Part shown: in pieces, positions 1-12,475 of the stretch | How positions within the stretch are numbered: the stretch's first letter is position 1 | How the letters are laid out: every line of letters begins with the position of its first letter | NCBI GenBank assembly: GCA_009617715.1 | Contig: VTFK01000187.1 | Span: 1 to 64,000 of the forward strand | DNA length: 64,000 nucleotides | Direction of reading: 5' to 3' | Source: Plectrocnemia conspersa | Taxonomy: Eukaryota; Arthropoda; Insecta; Trichoptera; Polycentropodidae | The notes under the pieces: generated by a model | The model's database searches: none | What the model saw: the letters and a program-made list of their open reading frames with translations, nothing else | Told to the model about the DNA's origin: nothing | Program-made: the position numbers and the translations under genes

Positions 1-1507
1 CAAACTTAGGACTTTCAGGTCAATAGTCAACGACTTATACCACTCGTCTATCGTGCTGGTTATTTCATTTACTAGCTAGGCCAGTGTAAAGGTATAAAGC
101 AATTGATTGGTCAATATCAGTGAAATTCTATTGTTACACGTACGGTAAAACTTTACTGTCATTGAAATTAAACTTAATTTGATGCTCAAACACAAACTTG
201 TCCTATACGAATATAATCATGGTATAATGTTAAATTCGCTAAACTTAAGTTTGGGTATGAACAACAAATAGATGTTTTGGAACAGTCGAATTGAGTTTCA
301 AGAACAGTTTAGAGCAGCATATAATTTTACTAGCGCCTGATCGTTATTTCATATTTTCGCTACTGGTGAAAATGTATTATATATCTACTGGTGAAAATGT
401 ATTCGAATATAACTTTACAGATAATACAAATTTACTGTAATATATATTATAATTTATAAAAATGCTATTTGAGGATTATGGGACTAGTCCTGAGATCCCT
501 GGATTGAAATTTTGTCTCAGAATTGAATTCCCTAGTACGGACCATATTATAAATAGCTAAGTTATATTGCTATGTGAGATTTCAAAGAAAATAAAATATA
601 TACAGTATGAATATATTTTTTATTTTATTATTATTATTTTTTATTGTTTTAAGAATGTATGAAATTAAAAATAGCAAATGATCTTTTGAGAAATACAGTG
701 TATTTTTTTGTTGAGAAATAAGAAACACATGTTATTACTATATCTAACTATGGTGCTTACTATCATTTTCAAAATATTTCCTTCACAAATCCTTTATTAA
801 TTATTACTAATTTAATTAAAAAAATATTGTTAAAATAAATTTTTTTTTGCACTATAATTAAACATTAGTCAAATTATATGTACAATATATATAATATTTT
901 ATGAGTAAAAGTGAAAGATTTTTTCAGATGTATTTACATGTGCTATTGCTTTTTGTGTTTTTAGCTTATTGCAATAATATTTTTTTAATTTGTCTATATA
1001 AGAAATAAGAAAAGTTATTATTCTCAAGTTTAGAAGAGAAAAATGTAAGCTTATATTTTCATCATAAATTTATTTTAATATCGCTTATTAGTTCTTTGCA
1101 TCTCTGAAGAAATTTATGCCTACATAGCTGCCTGATGTAGAAGTAGTTTGAGTATCATATATGTATAAAATTTAAAACAAAAGGGTTAGAAAACGCTTGG
1201 AAGCGCAAAAAAGTCGAATCTAAATCGATTCAACAGTTTTAGAGTTTACATGTAAAATCGATAAATTGAATTGCTTTTTGCATGATAAATATAGATAGAT
1301 TAGAATAGTTTACGTAGTAAAAAATGCTTCGTTACAAGTTTGGTTAATAGTGGGTAGATTTAGGCGCTTAGTCTATTTAAGTATTATCTAATTCGTAGTA
1401 TAATCCCTTGTGTTGTGGTTTTTGACGATCAGACAAATTAACATACATGAATAATATGATGAAACTTTAGCCTTTTATTGCTAGTTATAAATATCTGATA
1501 TACTCAC
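1..1507. other. Partial intron 7; no exon seen
   Basis: AT-rich sequence downstream of exon 7. I looked on the minus strand for the next Ig domain (Cys, Trp, Cys with splice sites) and saw none. The only structure noted is the short repeat cluster at 350-416. Confidence 0.6.
350..416. repeat. Tandem 19-bp direct repeat, member of a small dispersed family
   Basis: CTACTGGTGAAAATGTATT occurs at 360-378 and again at 385-403. It is preceded by ATTTTCGCT, which is nearly its inverse. A related arrangement in inverted form lies at 14871-14928, where ATATTTTCACTGGTGG and CTACTAGTGAAAATAT face each other, followed by a shared ATAACTTACAG-like tail. This looks like a short inverted-repeat element, possibly MITE-derived. 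Confidence 0.45.
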
Positions 1508-1655
1508 GCAAAACATCCAGAGTCAATAATGTGTATAGGGATGCTTCAGGTGGAAGTAAAGGATGTGAAGCACGACACGCCAAGTGTTGACCGCGCTGTT
1601 CTCTTCCTACTATGACTTCCAAAAACGATGTACTGACGTCTCCAACATCAGACTC
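1508..1655 (-). CDS. Sidestep-family gene, exon 7: second half of Ig3
   Basis: The acceptor is TTATATAG ending at 1656 and the donor is canonical GTGAGT at 1507. The exon enters in phase 0, leaves in phase 1 and encodes residues 353-401. It holds the D-E-F-G strands: VSTSFLEVIVGREQRGQHLACRAS (C379, in the L-x-C-R-A-x-x-P-L pattern), then SLYTLLTLDVL. This closes Ig3. The exon ends with an open frame, and no further exon can be recognised between 1507 and 1, so the gene continues beyond the left edge of the window. Confidence 0.93.
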
Positions 1656-1719
1656 CTATATAATTTGTTGATAATTATTTAATTATGATTTTTTCATTAT
1701 ATTGTATATTTATTTATAC
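1656..1719 (-). other. Intron 6 (64 bp)
   Basis: A short AT-rich intron, GTATAA to TATAG on the minus strand, separates the two Ig3 exons in phase 0. It is the only short intron in the visible part of the gene. Confidence 0.9.
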
Positions 1720-1874
1720 CTCTTGACGAAACGAATGAACCGGAAGTGGATTTCCTTGTAGCAACCATGATATTGAAGCGGGTGGTCTTGCTCCTTTTGT
1801 GCGACATATTACAGTTTCACGGTGGCCGGCTCTCAATGCCTCTCGGTTTTCAATTTCCACGGTTAACGGCGGAA
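1720..1874 (-). CDS. Sidestep-family gene, exon 6: first half of Ig3
   Basis: The acceptor is CCCTACAG ending at 1875 and the donor GTATAA is at 1719. The exon enters in phase 1, leaves in phase 0 and encodes residues 301-352. It contains PPLTVEIEN (linker and A strand), LRAGHRETVICRTKGARPPASISW with C324 and W337, then LLQGNPLPV. The C-x-x-x-G-x-RPPAxIxW signature is diagnostic of the third, C2-type Ig domain of Sidestep-like receptors and related CD80/nephrin-like domains. It is separated from exon 7 by an intron of only 64 bases. Confidence 0.95.
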
Positions 1875-4681
1875 CTGTAGGGAAGATTTTGCTATTTATT
1901 AGTTGTGAATGTATATTAAAATTCAGTAAAATTAAAAAATCTTGTAGATCCTTTAAAATAACATTAATATAAAGAATATGACCATTAATTAAAAATATAT
2001 AAAAAATATAAAGATTTGAAAATTACACCTATAAGACAAAGAATCAATATCAGACATTTTATTTTCATAGTTTATTTAAGTTGAATGTAGTACTTAAAAT
2101 AAAATTAATATCTATAATCAGCTTTGTAAATAGCTTAATGATCTCGTATTTGTTAAAAAATAATACTAAAACAGTTGTTTATATATTTTTAAACAATAAA
2201 TATATAATTTATAAGTATTTTAATCGCACTTTAAATATCCTTGACTAATATTCAATTTAAATTATGAAAAGCGGATGATAATTCTTGTCCATTAGTGAAA
2301 CTTAAGTACATGTGTCAGTAGAATCGTTAAAAGTAAGAAATAATTTGACTCAATTCTGTCATAAAGAGCCTGTAGAATATTAAATTAAATAAGTAAATTA
2401 TTTTGGTAGATCGTTTTATAATTAATTTTATCAAAATTATACTTAGTTAAATAAATCTAGATTCACAATTATACACACAGTATAGTCTCTTTTTATGCAT
2501 ATTTTTTAACAAAAAAATCTAAAAGGTCTTCAAGTTTGCAGCAAATTAGAAAATTCTATTATTCTTAATAAAAAAAAATCTGAACGAACCTTCAATTTGT
2601 AATACGAGCTTAAGAATTGTATGTTCAGATATCAAAACCGCATTAAAAATAATTATCGAGTCCAGAAAATCATCAAAAAGTTTAATCACTGATTACGTTG
2701 TTAAAGGGAAAAAGCAACACAGAACGATAATTCTAATTAAGAAGAACAATTGTCTTAAACATTTATGTCTGATGCGCATCTTTTAGTGATAAAAACGATA
2801 AAATGTTACTTTTAACTCAGCGAATTTAAATTGCAAAGGAATTTTTTAGATCTTAATATTTTCCTAAGAATTAAATATTTTTTTATGCGATTTAAGGTTG
2901 TTTTAAAGTTATGTGGTTTTGGAAAATTATATAACGCATCCCTAATTTTTTATTGTAAGCCGTGTTTTTTATGCGATATTTTTTAATGCAGTATCCCATA
3001 GAACGCATCTACCGTATAAAAAGAGTGTATAGTATATGCCTAAAGTAAATGTAATTTTAAAATACCATTAAATTAGTTTTTACGTGAGCGGATATAATGG
3101 GCAACGATCAGAGCAATGAGAAAATAACGAAGAGGAAAATTAAATTTTATGGATAAAATTATATTTATCAAAATTCTAACCGGATATCTGTAAGCTAAAC
3201 CCTTTTCAGCATTGATCGCTAGGGGAGATGATTCGAATCTCAACACGCTACACAATCTAATCTTATTGTATATGACTTAACCCTTTTCACTGCACCGTTG
3301 GATAATGTCTAACATTATTTGTTAATCACGGTCCCCTTGCTCGAAGTAAATATTGAGATAATTCCGCGAAATCTATTGGGGCCTGCAAATTATTCCATCA
3401 GTCTGACTGTAAAAGTTATTAAAGGCCAAATACATATATCACATGAGGGAAAACAATGATGTAAATATATGTGTACTGAATGTGAATTATTCACTCTTAT
3501 ATACTTGAATTGTTACGGTTCAATGAGTTGTAATTATTGTATTGGCGTTGAACTTAGATTTGCGACCTTTGCGATTTGATTACTCCACCTCGTTGGCTTT
3601 CTTTCCAGTACATTGCGTTCCATCATATTTTTTCCTATGCTCGGCAGGCAGTATGATCGGAGAATTGAAGAAATCAGGATTTCACTTACTACAGCAATTG
3701 CCAAAAAACGGACGATTATGAATTTTTTTCCACATAATTTAATACTGTAAGTAAAAAGGAACTGAGTGTCGTCGACTTACAAATTAAACATGTTTTTAAT
3801 TATAATAATTTTATATGACTTTTTAAATAATTAACGGTAATTTATTATGCTGAACTAATCAACAATTAGCAGTTTACCATTGTCAATAAACTTTGGCGTA
3901 CGTTACGTAAGAAAATTGCGACCAGTTTGAAATCGGAAAATTATAAACCTCCTCGCCTGATCAATAAAATATAAACTCTAGCTTTATGAATATGCAGTGA
4001 AAATTTTTAGATCAAATTCTCTCGGCTAATACGAAAAGTGAACCTTTCAAGATTTTAGTTGAATAATCGCGAGGGTCTCGTCGTCAATTCTTGATGAGTT
4101 ACTGCCATGTCGCCGGCGTCGGTGTTTAAGTATGTAAACGAAGCTATTCCTATAGGTATAATGAATATGAATTAAACAGCGTATGCGGGAAGTTCTCGGC
4201 GAAATTTCGCAACGGATTTCGCTTCGAACCCGTAATTTTGATTAAGCCAATATGAATACGTTATAATATGAGTAAGACTACTTTTCATTATGCGAACATC
4301 GAACTGAGGCGAAACTAAATATTAGGCACGTCGGGCAAATTGCAATTAGGTGACCGGCGAAATGTATTGCAAAATAGCTTCAAATGTTAATAAACAATAA
4401 CCAAATAATGCTCATGCCGGACTTTATATGACGTAGATGTCGGCAAACAATAAAATTATACAAACATGATTTTGAAAGTAAAATATCATAGCAACATTTG
4501 AGAACAAACGTAATTTTAATTTAATCGTGAAATCTGTGTTTGTGTGTTATAATCTGCGTGAACTATTTGTGTAAGTAATTTCAGTGAGTTTTTATTATGT
4601 TACATTATTAATTTTCGAGCCATAATCTACTATATACAATAAGTAAAAATCGCTTTCGTCAAACATAATGAATAGACTTAC
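1875..4681. other. Intron 5 (2.8 kb)
   Basis: AT-rich intron of the Sidestep-family gene. No mobile element was recognised. A GC-richer, CpG-containing block at about 4040-4370 stands out from the background and has no coherent reading frame; it may be regulatory. A smaller such patch is at 3540-3660. Confidence 0.7.
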
Positions 4682-4990
4682 GTTGCATGTCGATGGTGAC
4701 CGTTGTTGAAAGCACAGGCAATAATCTTGAGTTGTTGACTTTGCAGGAGAACGAAGTGAGCAGATCTGCCCTTCTTAACGGAGAAACTCTCAACGGCAAA
4801 CCGATCGGTTTCAGAATGAACTTTTCCTTTTTGTGCGAATCGCTCTTGGGTTTTTGTCTATGAGAAGAGATCGTATCCCGCTTTCCAATTTGCATCTCGT
4901 CCCTTGGGTATCCATACAGTCTCGGCATCACCTCGTTGGACGCCAAGGTATCCTCGCCTCGATACCAGCGAATAGTCGGCGGCGGGTTGC
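4682..4990 (-). CDS. Sidestep-family gene, exon 5: second half of Ig2 with enlarged loop
   Basis: The acceptor is ATTTTCAG ending at 4991 and the donor is canonical GTAAGT at 4681. The exon is phase 1 on both sides and 309 bases long, encoding residues 198-300. It starts with NPPPTIRWYRG (W206) and ends with DLLTSFSCKVNNS (C280) and the G strand TTVTIDMQ, all typical of the second Ig domain of this family. The Trp-Cys spacing is 74 residues, well over the usual 35-45. The excess lies at roughly residues 218-258 and is hydrophilic and rich in Lys, Arg, Ser and His. No splice sites are needed to remove it and it keeps frame, so it appears to be a true loop insertion. Confidence 0.95.
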
Positions 4991-7900
4991 CTGAAAATGC
5001 ATTAATTTTAATTCATTGTATAGTAAATAGTGTGCTAACTTTTGCAGGGAAAACTTTGGCAACGGACTTAGCGTCTGCCCTTGGCGAGGCCCAGACGCTT
5101 CGTGCTGATTCGATTTGCATCGATTATTAAAAAATATGCAAATGACGCCCGAAAGCTCCGTGAGAAACTTTTTAAGGTGTACCGAATACAAAGTATCGTC
5201 ATAAGTCGTATTATTAAATTTGTGCAGGAGTTTACTATATAATATAATTTGCATTGACATGAATAATTAAATAAATATAAACTTATTAAGGGATTGCTTA
5301 TTTTAAAGGTACGGACTCTTGATGAGTTAAAAAATATGTCAATCTTTTCAATGTCCGCCTTTTTAATTATTAATAAATATATAACTTAATCTTAATAAAC
5401 TTAATACATGTAATATGTATTTTTAATAATTTGCTAGATTGTCTTGCACAAAGTAATTTATTTTCATACAAAAATTTATATAAATTATAAACTAGATAAC
5501 GGTTATTAGGACTGGTTTCAATTATTAGCTCATAGTTGTTACGTTAACCCACTAAAAAATAACGTAACCATATGATAACAGTCAATACTATTGCAAAACT
5601 AACCATCCCTGCTTCTCCTTTTTATCGAAATACGATTATAAGTATTTTATTTATTGTACCTTAATTTTTTTATTGAACTTTTACGTTTAAATATCTTATT
5701 ACTATTAATTATTGTAGATAGATTTTATTTATTTCTGAATCTGGATGCAAATACGCTAATGCTTCGTGTGTGCAAAAAAAAATCGTATGGATTTGTGATA
5801 TTTTTTTAATTTAATTTTATATTCAAGTTCTTAATTTGTTTTTATGTGGCCATTTAAGTTCTAATGAAGATTTAACTCTAAGATAAAATTATAATTTTTT
5901 TGGATACAGTGAAGTGATTATTGATTATTTTGTTCACTCTGCGAGTTTTTGGACTATGATAAATCAATCATAACATAATATGGTGGCCAGGGTTTATCAG
6001 AATGGCAGCTGCCCCGGGCATCACAATATTAGTAGACTCATCTTGGTATTTCAATATATCCCATATGAAATTCGATTAAAATTATTTATAGCATTATACT
6101 AAATTCTCTTATACACGAAGGTTTATGGAAAAAATCATATAAAAGAGCTTTAGCTGTTGAGAATTATAAAATTTGTTTCTTGATGAAATTTTATTTTAAA
6201 CTAAGCACGAAGCATGTTTAAAGAAATTCTCAACATATTACCGAATACAGATTTTTGACTTTGTCTGTGAGTTAAGCAGAATTAAAAACTTTCTACGATC
6301 GACAATAAATCGGGAGTGACTAAATAGACTAGTTACACTCAACATTTGTTAATTGTCAAGTATAATCGAATAAATATTTAGTACTTAATTGCTCACAGTT
6401 ATTTTTTAGTTTCGAAGGGCCTCCATAATATTAGTTGCCATGGTCCTTGCATTTTCACTAAAGAGCCCCGATGGTGGACATGGTTTTAAGCAGTTCATTT
6501 GCACCGAACCAGTTAGATTTAGCTACAAAGTATAGTGTATCAATAAACACTATGACTACCTACGAGATTTTTATATTTATTTATCCAAAAGCCTCGATAT
6601 AGTAACTGTAACAAAAATCCTCAATCCTCATTGACCACAATGCTCGATTAACAGTAAACTCATATAATACACTGATAATTTGTTTGTCAAATTAAAATTA
6701 TTGAATTATTTTAAAACGATTAGTTACAGCTGAACTGGTACTTAATGTAAAAAAATGCCAAAGGACCGATATCATATGTATATTTATAAAAATTAAAAAC
6801 AAAAAAACTTTTATACATTAAATAGAAAAGGAATATCGGTTAACAATTTAAAGTTTAAAAATAAATTTCTACAAAAGTAAAAAATATGTATTTTTATATT
6901 TTAGCACACGTCCGCTAGTCTAAAGAGGTAGTAGTAGGGTAGAGGATTTAAAAATATATTTTCAATTGTTTTTTTGTTAAAATAATATTCTTGTTGAAGC
7001 GTTACCGTAGCAATTGATAAACTTAATAATAATATTCGCCGAACGACAACGAGTGGCGGTACGTAAGAGCGTTTATTGGTCATCTGGAGCGCATTAGTGA
7101 AAGGAAGTCTTAATGAAGAATTTAGAAGAAAAAAAATGACGTGTCTGTAAATTATATGTTATGTTTATATTTATTATGTTAATATTAGGAGCTTTATTGG
7201 TAATAACGACTTTCTGATGTTTTGACATTTACCTAAATGCAATTGCTATACAATATTATTTTAGTTTGTGTTAAGTTAATTTTAATTAAATTCTAATAGG
7301 CTAGTAGCCAACGCGTCGATATAATTCCGGCTTTTAATTTCTAGCAGTTTGATAAACTGGAGTAGTGATACGATTTTAATTTTAGACTGAAGGTCGTAAG
7401 AAAAACTTTTGAAAATTTATGTTTACATATATTAAATCATATATGGAACCAAAAAGCCATTACTGGTCTTATATATAATTTCAAACTTAACATGAAATTG
7501 TGTTAAGACTAAGTCCTTCCTTTGGCTCGCAATTTATTTTTAATTCGTAAATATAAATAATAACAATGTTGAATAAAATCCTGTGTTTGAAAGCGAAAAA
7601 TAAATTTGCTAAGTCTTGTTATATCTACTTATATTTAAAACCCTTTGAAGGACTCAAAAGTTTGCGACCTGGTAACAATGCTCATAATACCCTGCAGATT
7701 TAGTATTCTAAATAAAATGAATATAATATAAATTAAATTTGATATTTTATTTTTAATCCTTAGTTCTTGTTATGCGCAAGTTATTAATTAGTAATTTAGG
7801 TTTACGAACAAAATATATCGTTAAGCTTACTTCCCGTACTGCAATTAAATACACGTTACCATAATCGTACATCGATCGGAATTTTCCCCACGTTTACGTG

Positions 7901-7993
7901 TACGTTATTTTGGATAGAAAAAATACAGAATGTTTCCGTTATTCGAATCAAATGCTAGTTATGGTGCCGGTCTGAAAAATAATGTTTACCCAC
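4991..7993. other. Intron 4 (3.0 kb)
   Basis: AT-rich intron between the two Ig2 exons. It holds the possible decayed DNA transposon at 5980-6490. At 7651-7680 a segment containing AAAAGTTTGCGACCTGGTAA resembles the end of the mariner relic near 42240. Nothing else is recognisable. Confidence 0.7.
5980..6490. mobile_element. Possible decayed DNA transposon (hAT-like ends)
   Basis: The left part (5981-6040) reads GGCCAGGGTTTATCAGAATGG then CAGCTGCCCCGGGCATCACAA; the right part (6415-6475) reads AAGGGCCTCCATAATATTAG and ends AAAGAGCCCCGATGG. The GCCCCGGGC and GGGCCTCC patterns, with facing GGATTTA/TAAA-like ends, resemble the termini of nonautonomous insect hAT-like elements. The ends are too eroded to show a target-site duplication. 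Confidence 0.3.
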
Positions 7994-8104
7994 CTCCAGT
8001 GACTATGCAATTGAAAACGGGTTTATCTCCTTCCCTGTATGGTCCGGCGCGTCCAATCACTTCCCTGCCATCTTCGTCGAAGATCCTCGGAGTTGACGGT
8101 GCCT
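7994..8104 (-). CDS. Sidestep-family gene, exon 4: first half of Ig2
   Basis: The acceptor is TATTTTCCAG ending at 8105 and the donor GTGGGT is at 7993. The exon is phase 1 on both sides and 111 bases long, encoding residues 161-197. It reads as the Ig1-Ig2 linker and the A-B strands of Ig2: APSTPRIFD, then EVIGRAGPYREGD, then FNCIVTGG with cysteine C193. The AGPYxEGD and CxVxGG patterns are strong Sidestep-family signatures. The last base pairs with GC of exon 5 to give Gly, so the protein runs through GGNPPP without interruption. Confidence 0.95.
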
Positions 8105-9049
8105 CTGGAAAATACATTTTGAAATAAATATCGTTATACAGTTATACATGATGATGAAAAAAATACATTTAATAAAATGATGAATAAAAAAATACGCAGG
8201 AGAAATAATGTTTTAGTATTAATGTGTCTGCGAAAACAAAATTCAAGCTTCGTTGAAGCTTTTGCTCGTTTTCAGCCACCGCGTTCATTTTGAGGTCGTA
8301 ACGAATGTCAACGTATTGGTAGCACTTTGTTTTGGAATGTCTGCATCTCTATGATATGAGAGTTCATACTACATAGCTTTATACATATATATAAATATGT
8401 GTAATGATAAATATATCGAACATATATCAGTATCGTATATAGGGGCGTAAACCTACGTCTTTCTAAATTATGAGTAATGATGAAATGAATGGCTCTCAAA
8501 CTGACTGTGTTAACGCAAATTAAGTATAGTATATGAGCTCTATGGTAAATTTTTAATGTCGTATTGCTAGAATGGTTTCAGCAGGTATAATGTAGAATCG
8601 AGTACATTACCCTGTAGTAAACCATCTGTAATAGGACGGTAACTAGAATTTACGTCTTTATATCACTTTTTAAGATGTAACTTAAACAGCATACTACAAT
8701 AAACTCCTACTACAATAAAAAGAACGGCGAAGAAATTTTTTTCTTTGAGCGCTTTTTCAATGTCATTGCTAAGTATATGCACATGTGTATATACATATTA
8801 ATTATAATATATACAAATTTACAAAAATTGTATATATTATAATTTCAGTATTTTGAGAAACAGCTTCTAAAAAACTAAGTGTGATACGACCCCTTGTTAT
8901 TCAAATATTCACGAAAAATCTAATGATGTTAAATTTTGACAATTTTTGTGTTAAAAAATAGTAAATACGTAATTAATTTATATTTCTGTAAAATTTCTGT
9001 ATAATATATTCAGAGATATAAGATTAAAATTCTCAATAATGATTTTAAT

Positions 9050-10532
9050 TAGGGGTTCAACCAGCAGCCCACAACACTCGTTCATGTGGCCTACCTATCA
9101 ATATTATTAAAAAATAAATTAATAATAAAATTTCAGTTTTTTAATTTGTATCATGGCTTCTACATTGTCTTTAAAAAAAAAGGCAAAATATATTACAAAA
9201 TAGCGTTTCGTTGAAAAAATAAAACATTTTTTTATTTTTGTAATGAAAATTTAAGGAATTTACAAAAAATTTAATAAAACCGAAGTTTTTTTATAGATTT
9301 GTATGAAGCAGAAGAAGTAACATTAACAATATTTCGTTTGATCATCATATGATTATAGAAAATACCAACGAAACCAGTGGGTGACAATGAAAAAAAATCG
9401 ATAATTTTCATATAATAAAGTATAACTGCATTCTGTATCAATAAAGTGACGATAAAAATGGGGTATATTATAGACGTCATCATAAGCAAAATAAATAAAA
9501 ATAAATTTCAAGTTTCTAAATTATATAAAAACTAGCTATACAGAGACTGTACTTTACATCAGTAAAGTGATTAAGTTTCATGACTTTAACACAAAAGAAA
9601 AACTGACTTAATATCTCTTGTGAATATAACGGCTCATTTAAATGTATTGAATAAACATCTCTAAGATAAGAAAAAGTTTATCAATTTAATGTTTTAAACA
9701 GCATCGGTATTTGAAATTTAACCGTAATTGTGAATTTTTGAGGATAGGAGCAATAACTTTATTTACTTTGAAACACTGTCTAAATAAAGCCAAGTAAACA
9801 GTGAAAATATATATATATATTTTATCATATAATTTTGAGTGTAAAATTTAATATTACAGAAAGCAGCAACTGCATTTTATTATAAGCTACTTTATTCTTA
9901 GTTGACATTAATACGTTGCCAACAGACTGGTAGATATAATTTATGGATTTGAAATCTGATATATAATTTCAAAAATTATTTATTTAAGTTCCTTTACTAG
10001 ACTTATAAGTTCATAACTGCATAATGAAAAATTTCATGCATTCTAAGAATGGGCTCTGTTTATGACGTCTCTATTGAAGTATGTTTATTTTCCCCGTATG
10101 AAGCACACAAAAAGTAAAGTTAAAAGACGAACATCTTTAAAATAATCTTTAAATCGCTTTCATTATGAAAGCAGATGCACTGATATCGAAAAAACAGGTC
10201 AAGTGTTTAATATATGTACATACATATGTATATTAACACATTACACGCATTTTTAGGGATTTAAAATAATGTAACTCAAGCTTATAAAAATATCGTGCTT
10301 ACATAATCAAATTTTATTATTATTTTTCTAGGGATGGAAATGTATACATTTTTAATTTCACCTTTTTACAAAACATAAAAAAATATATGTATATATATTT
10401 AAAATTCCGCAAAAATAGTGAATCGTAATATGAGTAACACTGTAGTCAAAAATATTAAATTCTAGGTGCGGCCCTTGACATTTTTTTTGTCGCGTGATGT
10501 GGCTAGAATATACAAAAAGTTGGATACCCCTG
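9050..10532. mobile_element. Nonautonomous hAT-like element (about 1.5 kb)
   Basis: The left end at 9050-9100 reads TAGGGGTTCAACC then CAGCCCACAACACTCG and CATGTGGCC. The right end at 10465-10532, read on the minus strand, is CAGGGGTATCCAACTTTTTG and later AAGGGCCGCACC. Both match the common hAT terminus pattern CAGGGGTnnCCAAC followed by GGCCC/GGCCG tracts. The flanking 8-mers are attttaat (9042-9049) and aattaaat (10533-10540), matching at 6 of 8 positions, as expected of an aged 8-bp duplication. No transposase frame is visible inside. Confidence 0.55.
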
Positions 10533-11501
10533 AATTAAATTTTCACCGGGAGTCTCAAATAAGTACATATTTGTGTATATTTAAGGGCAAAGAAAAAAAT
10601 CCGATAAAAATATTTTAATGTGCATTTATTGCTCTTAAATTTGAAATGTAAGCTCTGAAACCATTGGCAACATATTTAAAATAAATAATCAAATAAATTT
10701 TTTTAAGAAGGAAAATATTTTTTTAAATCAATCTAAAGTATTATACTATATACTTATACTAGAATATTCGTCCAAATCGTATTATAAATAAACATATATT
10801 AGGCTATATATTTATAATACAATCATAACTATTGGTATTAGCGGTAATTCATTCTTAATATTACAGCAATTCCAGTAATTGATTCGTGTTACGTCATGAG
10901 AAATTAAACACAATTAGTAATACATTACAGGATGTATCTAATGTATAGTTTATCTGTGCGGTAATAATTTCTGGTATAAACTGGTGTTTTCCGAGAATAC
11001 ATATCCGACGAAAATCGGATAAATATCTCTTTTATGTGTAGCGCTTTACGAACTATGTAATACCTCGCCACATAAAACTTGAACAGCTATTCATCTCCCA
11101 CTCAGTTGATTGGGTAGACAAAAGGCGCGTTGTACACAAACGGTTCTTGAAAGGAAAAGTCTCAGGATTGTGTGAATGAGATTTGTCGATAAAAAGGTTC
11201 GATAACGATATACGAAGAAAGAAAATAGAAAAGCATCCGAAAATAACCCTAATAATACTATTAGCATATTTACTATCACAAAACCATTCTTAAGATAAAA
11301 AATAATACCGCATATTCGTACCGCATTTTGTTCTAAGCTGTATCGTATTCAGAAAAAGTATATTTTTTGTTGAATTATATTGGTAAGATTGCGACGTAAA
11401 ATTGAGCATGAGAGAAAATCTCTCAAATTAATTCGTATCACTTTGAGCGACTATCAACGAAAGACAATGAATTGGGAATTGGTGTAGCTTGAAGCAAACA
11501 C

Positions 11502-12475
11502 AGTGAAACCTCGCATTGCGAGTAACTAGGTTAAAAAAGTGTTTTGGAATATTGAAGTATTTAAAAAAAATAATTTAACTTTATAAACAAGTTATGTCTT
11601 GCAATACCAGCAGTACGTATTGCATAGCTTTCTCCCCAACTGAGTTGATGATTCTACACTGCAGTTGAGAAAAAATAATTACCTTTTAGAAAATAATTTT
11701 TCATTCAAAGTCTTATTGGTAATGTATTATATTTCAACTCATTCTTCAGACCTTGAGAACGACTTACTAGAGAAATTCGAGTGCATTAAGATAAAGTTTC
11801 TTAAAGTTAAAGTTAAAACAAATCTTACCCTGGGGTGAAGAAGCATTGGGTGGAGAATCAAGAAAACTAAGGCCTAGTTGCGTGGAAGGATTTGCTCATA
11901 AACGGAAGCCGCCAATTGTCAATGAAATTGTGTCCTTGGGGAAGAACTAGGGCCTGGAGGTAAATAAGGACAATATTAAAAAGTCAGTGGAGAAGCTGAC
12001 CACCGAAAAACTAATAGATCTGAATCGCGAATAACATCACGAGACTACAGAGAAGATCTTGCATGAGGAGGAGGAAAAAGAGGAGGAGGAAAAAGAGGCT
12101 GAGAAACCCTTGACTTTAAATGAGATTCGGGATATCTGTAAAATATGGGAAATATTGAAAAATTTTAGTGGAAAAATACCACCCGAGTAAATGACAATGC
12201 TATGTCATTTTTTTGCTAAATACTCAAAAATGTTATTGGATAAAATTTTAATTTAAGTTCTTAAATTATAAAAATTATTCTTTAATAAATTAAATAATAA
12301 ATATAAAATAAATATACGTATATTCTGTATTCATTATTTTATATTAATATTTTTGTTTTCTAGAACGAATTAACTAAAGTTTCTATTTTTTTATAGGGAA
12401 CTTTGCTTTGATATACGAGTGTTTTGAAATACGAGCACGTTTCCATAACAGTTTTAGCTCCTAAACCTTATGTAG
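11502..12475 (+). mobile_element. Tigger/pogo-like transposon relic with transposase C-terminus
   Basis: The left end starts CAGTGAAACCTCGCATTGCG, a Tigger-type terminus. Downstream, at 11890-12190, an interrupted frame reads IVSLGKN, a long Glu-rich stretch (from GAGGAGGAGG repeats), then LTLNEIRDICKIWEILKNF. This is the C-terminal region of Tigger/jerky DDE transposases, which has an acidic stretch followed by an E-I-x-x-I-C-x-x-W motif. Frameshifts and stops break it. The right side (12400-12475) contains TATACGAGTGTTTTGAAATA and GCTCCTAAACC, like the subterminal part of such elements. The upstream DDE catalytic domain is missing, so this is a deleted, inactive copy. Confidence 0.7.

Noticed and set aside
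3225..3245. GAGATGATTCGAATCTC, tRNA-B-box-like
   Set aside because: The loop register is wrong for a T-arm (TTC not at the loop start) and no cloverleaf can be built.
4936..5130. Plus-strand frames opposite exon 5
   Set aside because: Antisense shadows of exon 5; the minus-strand frame carries the Ig motifs and correct splice sites.
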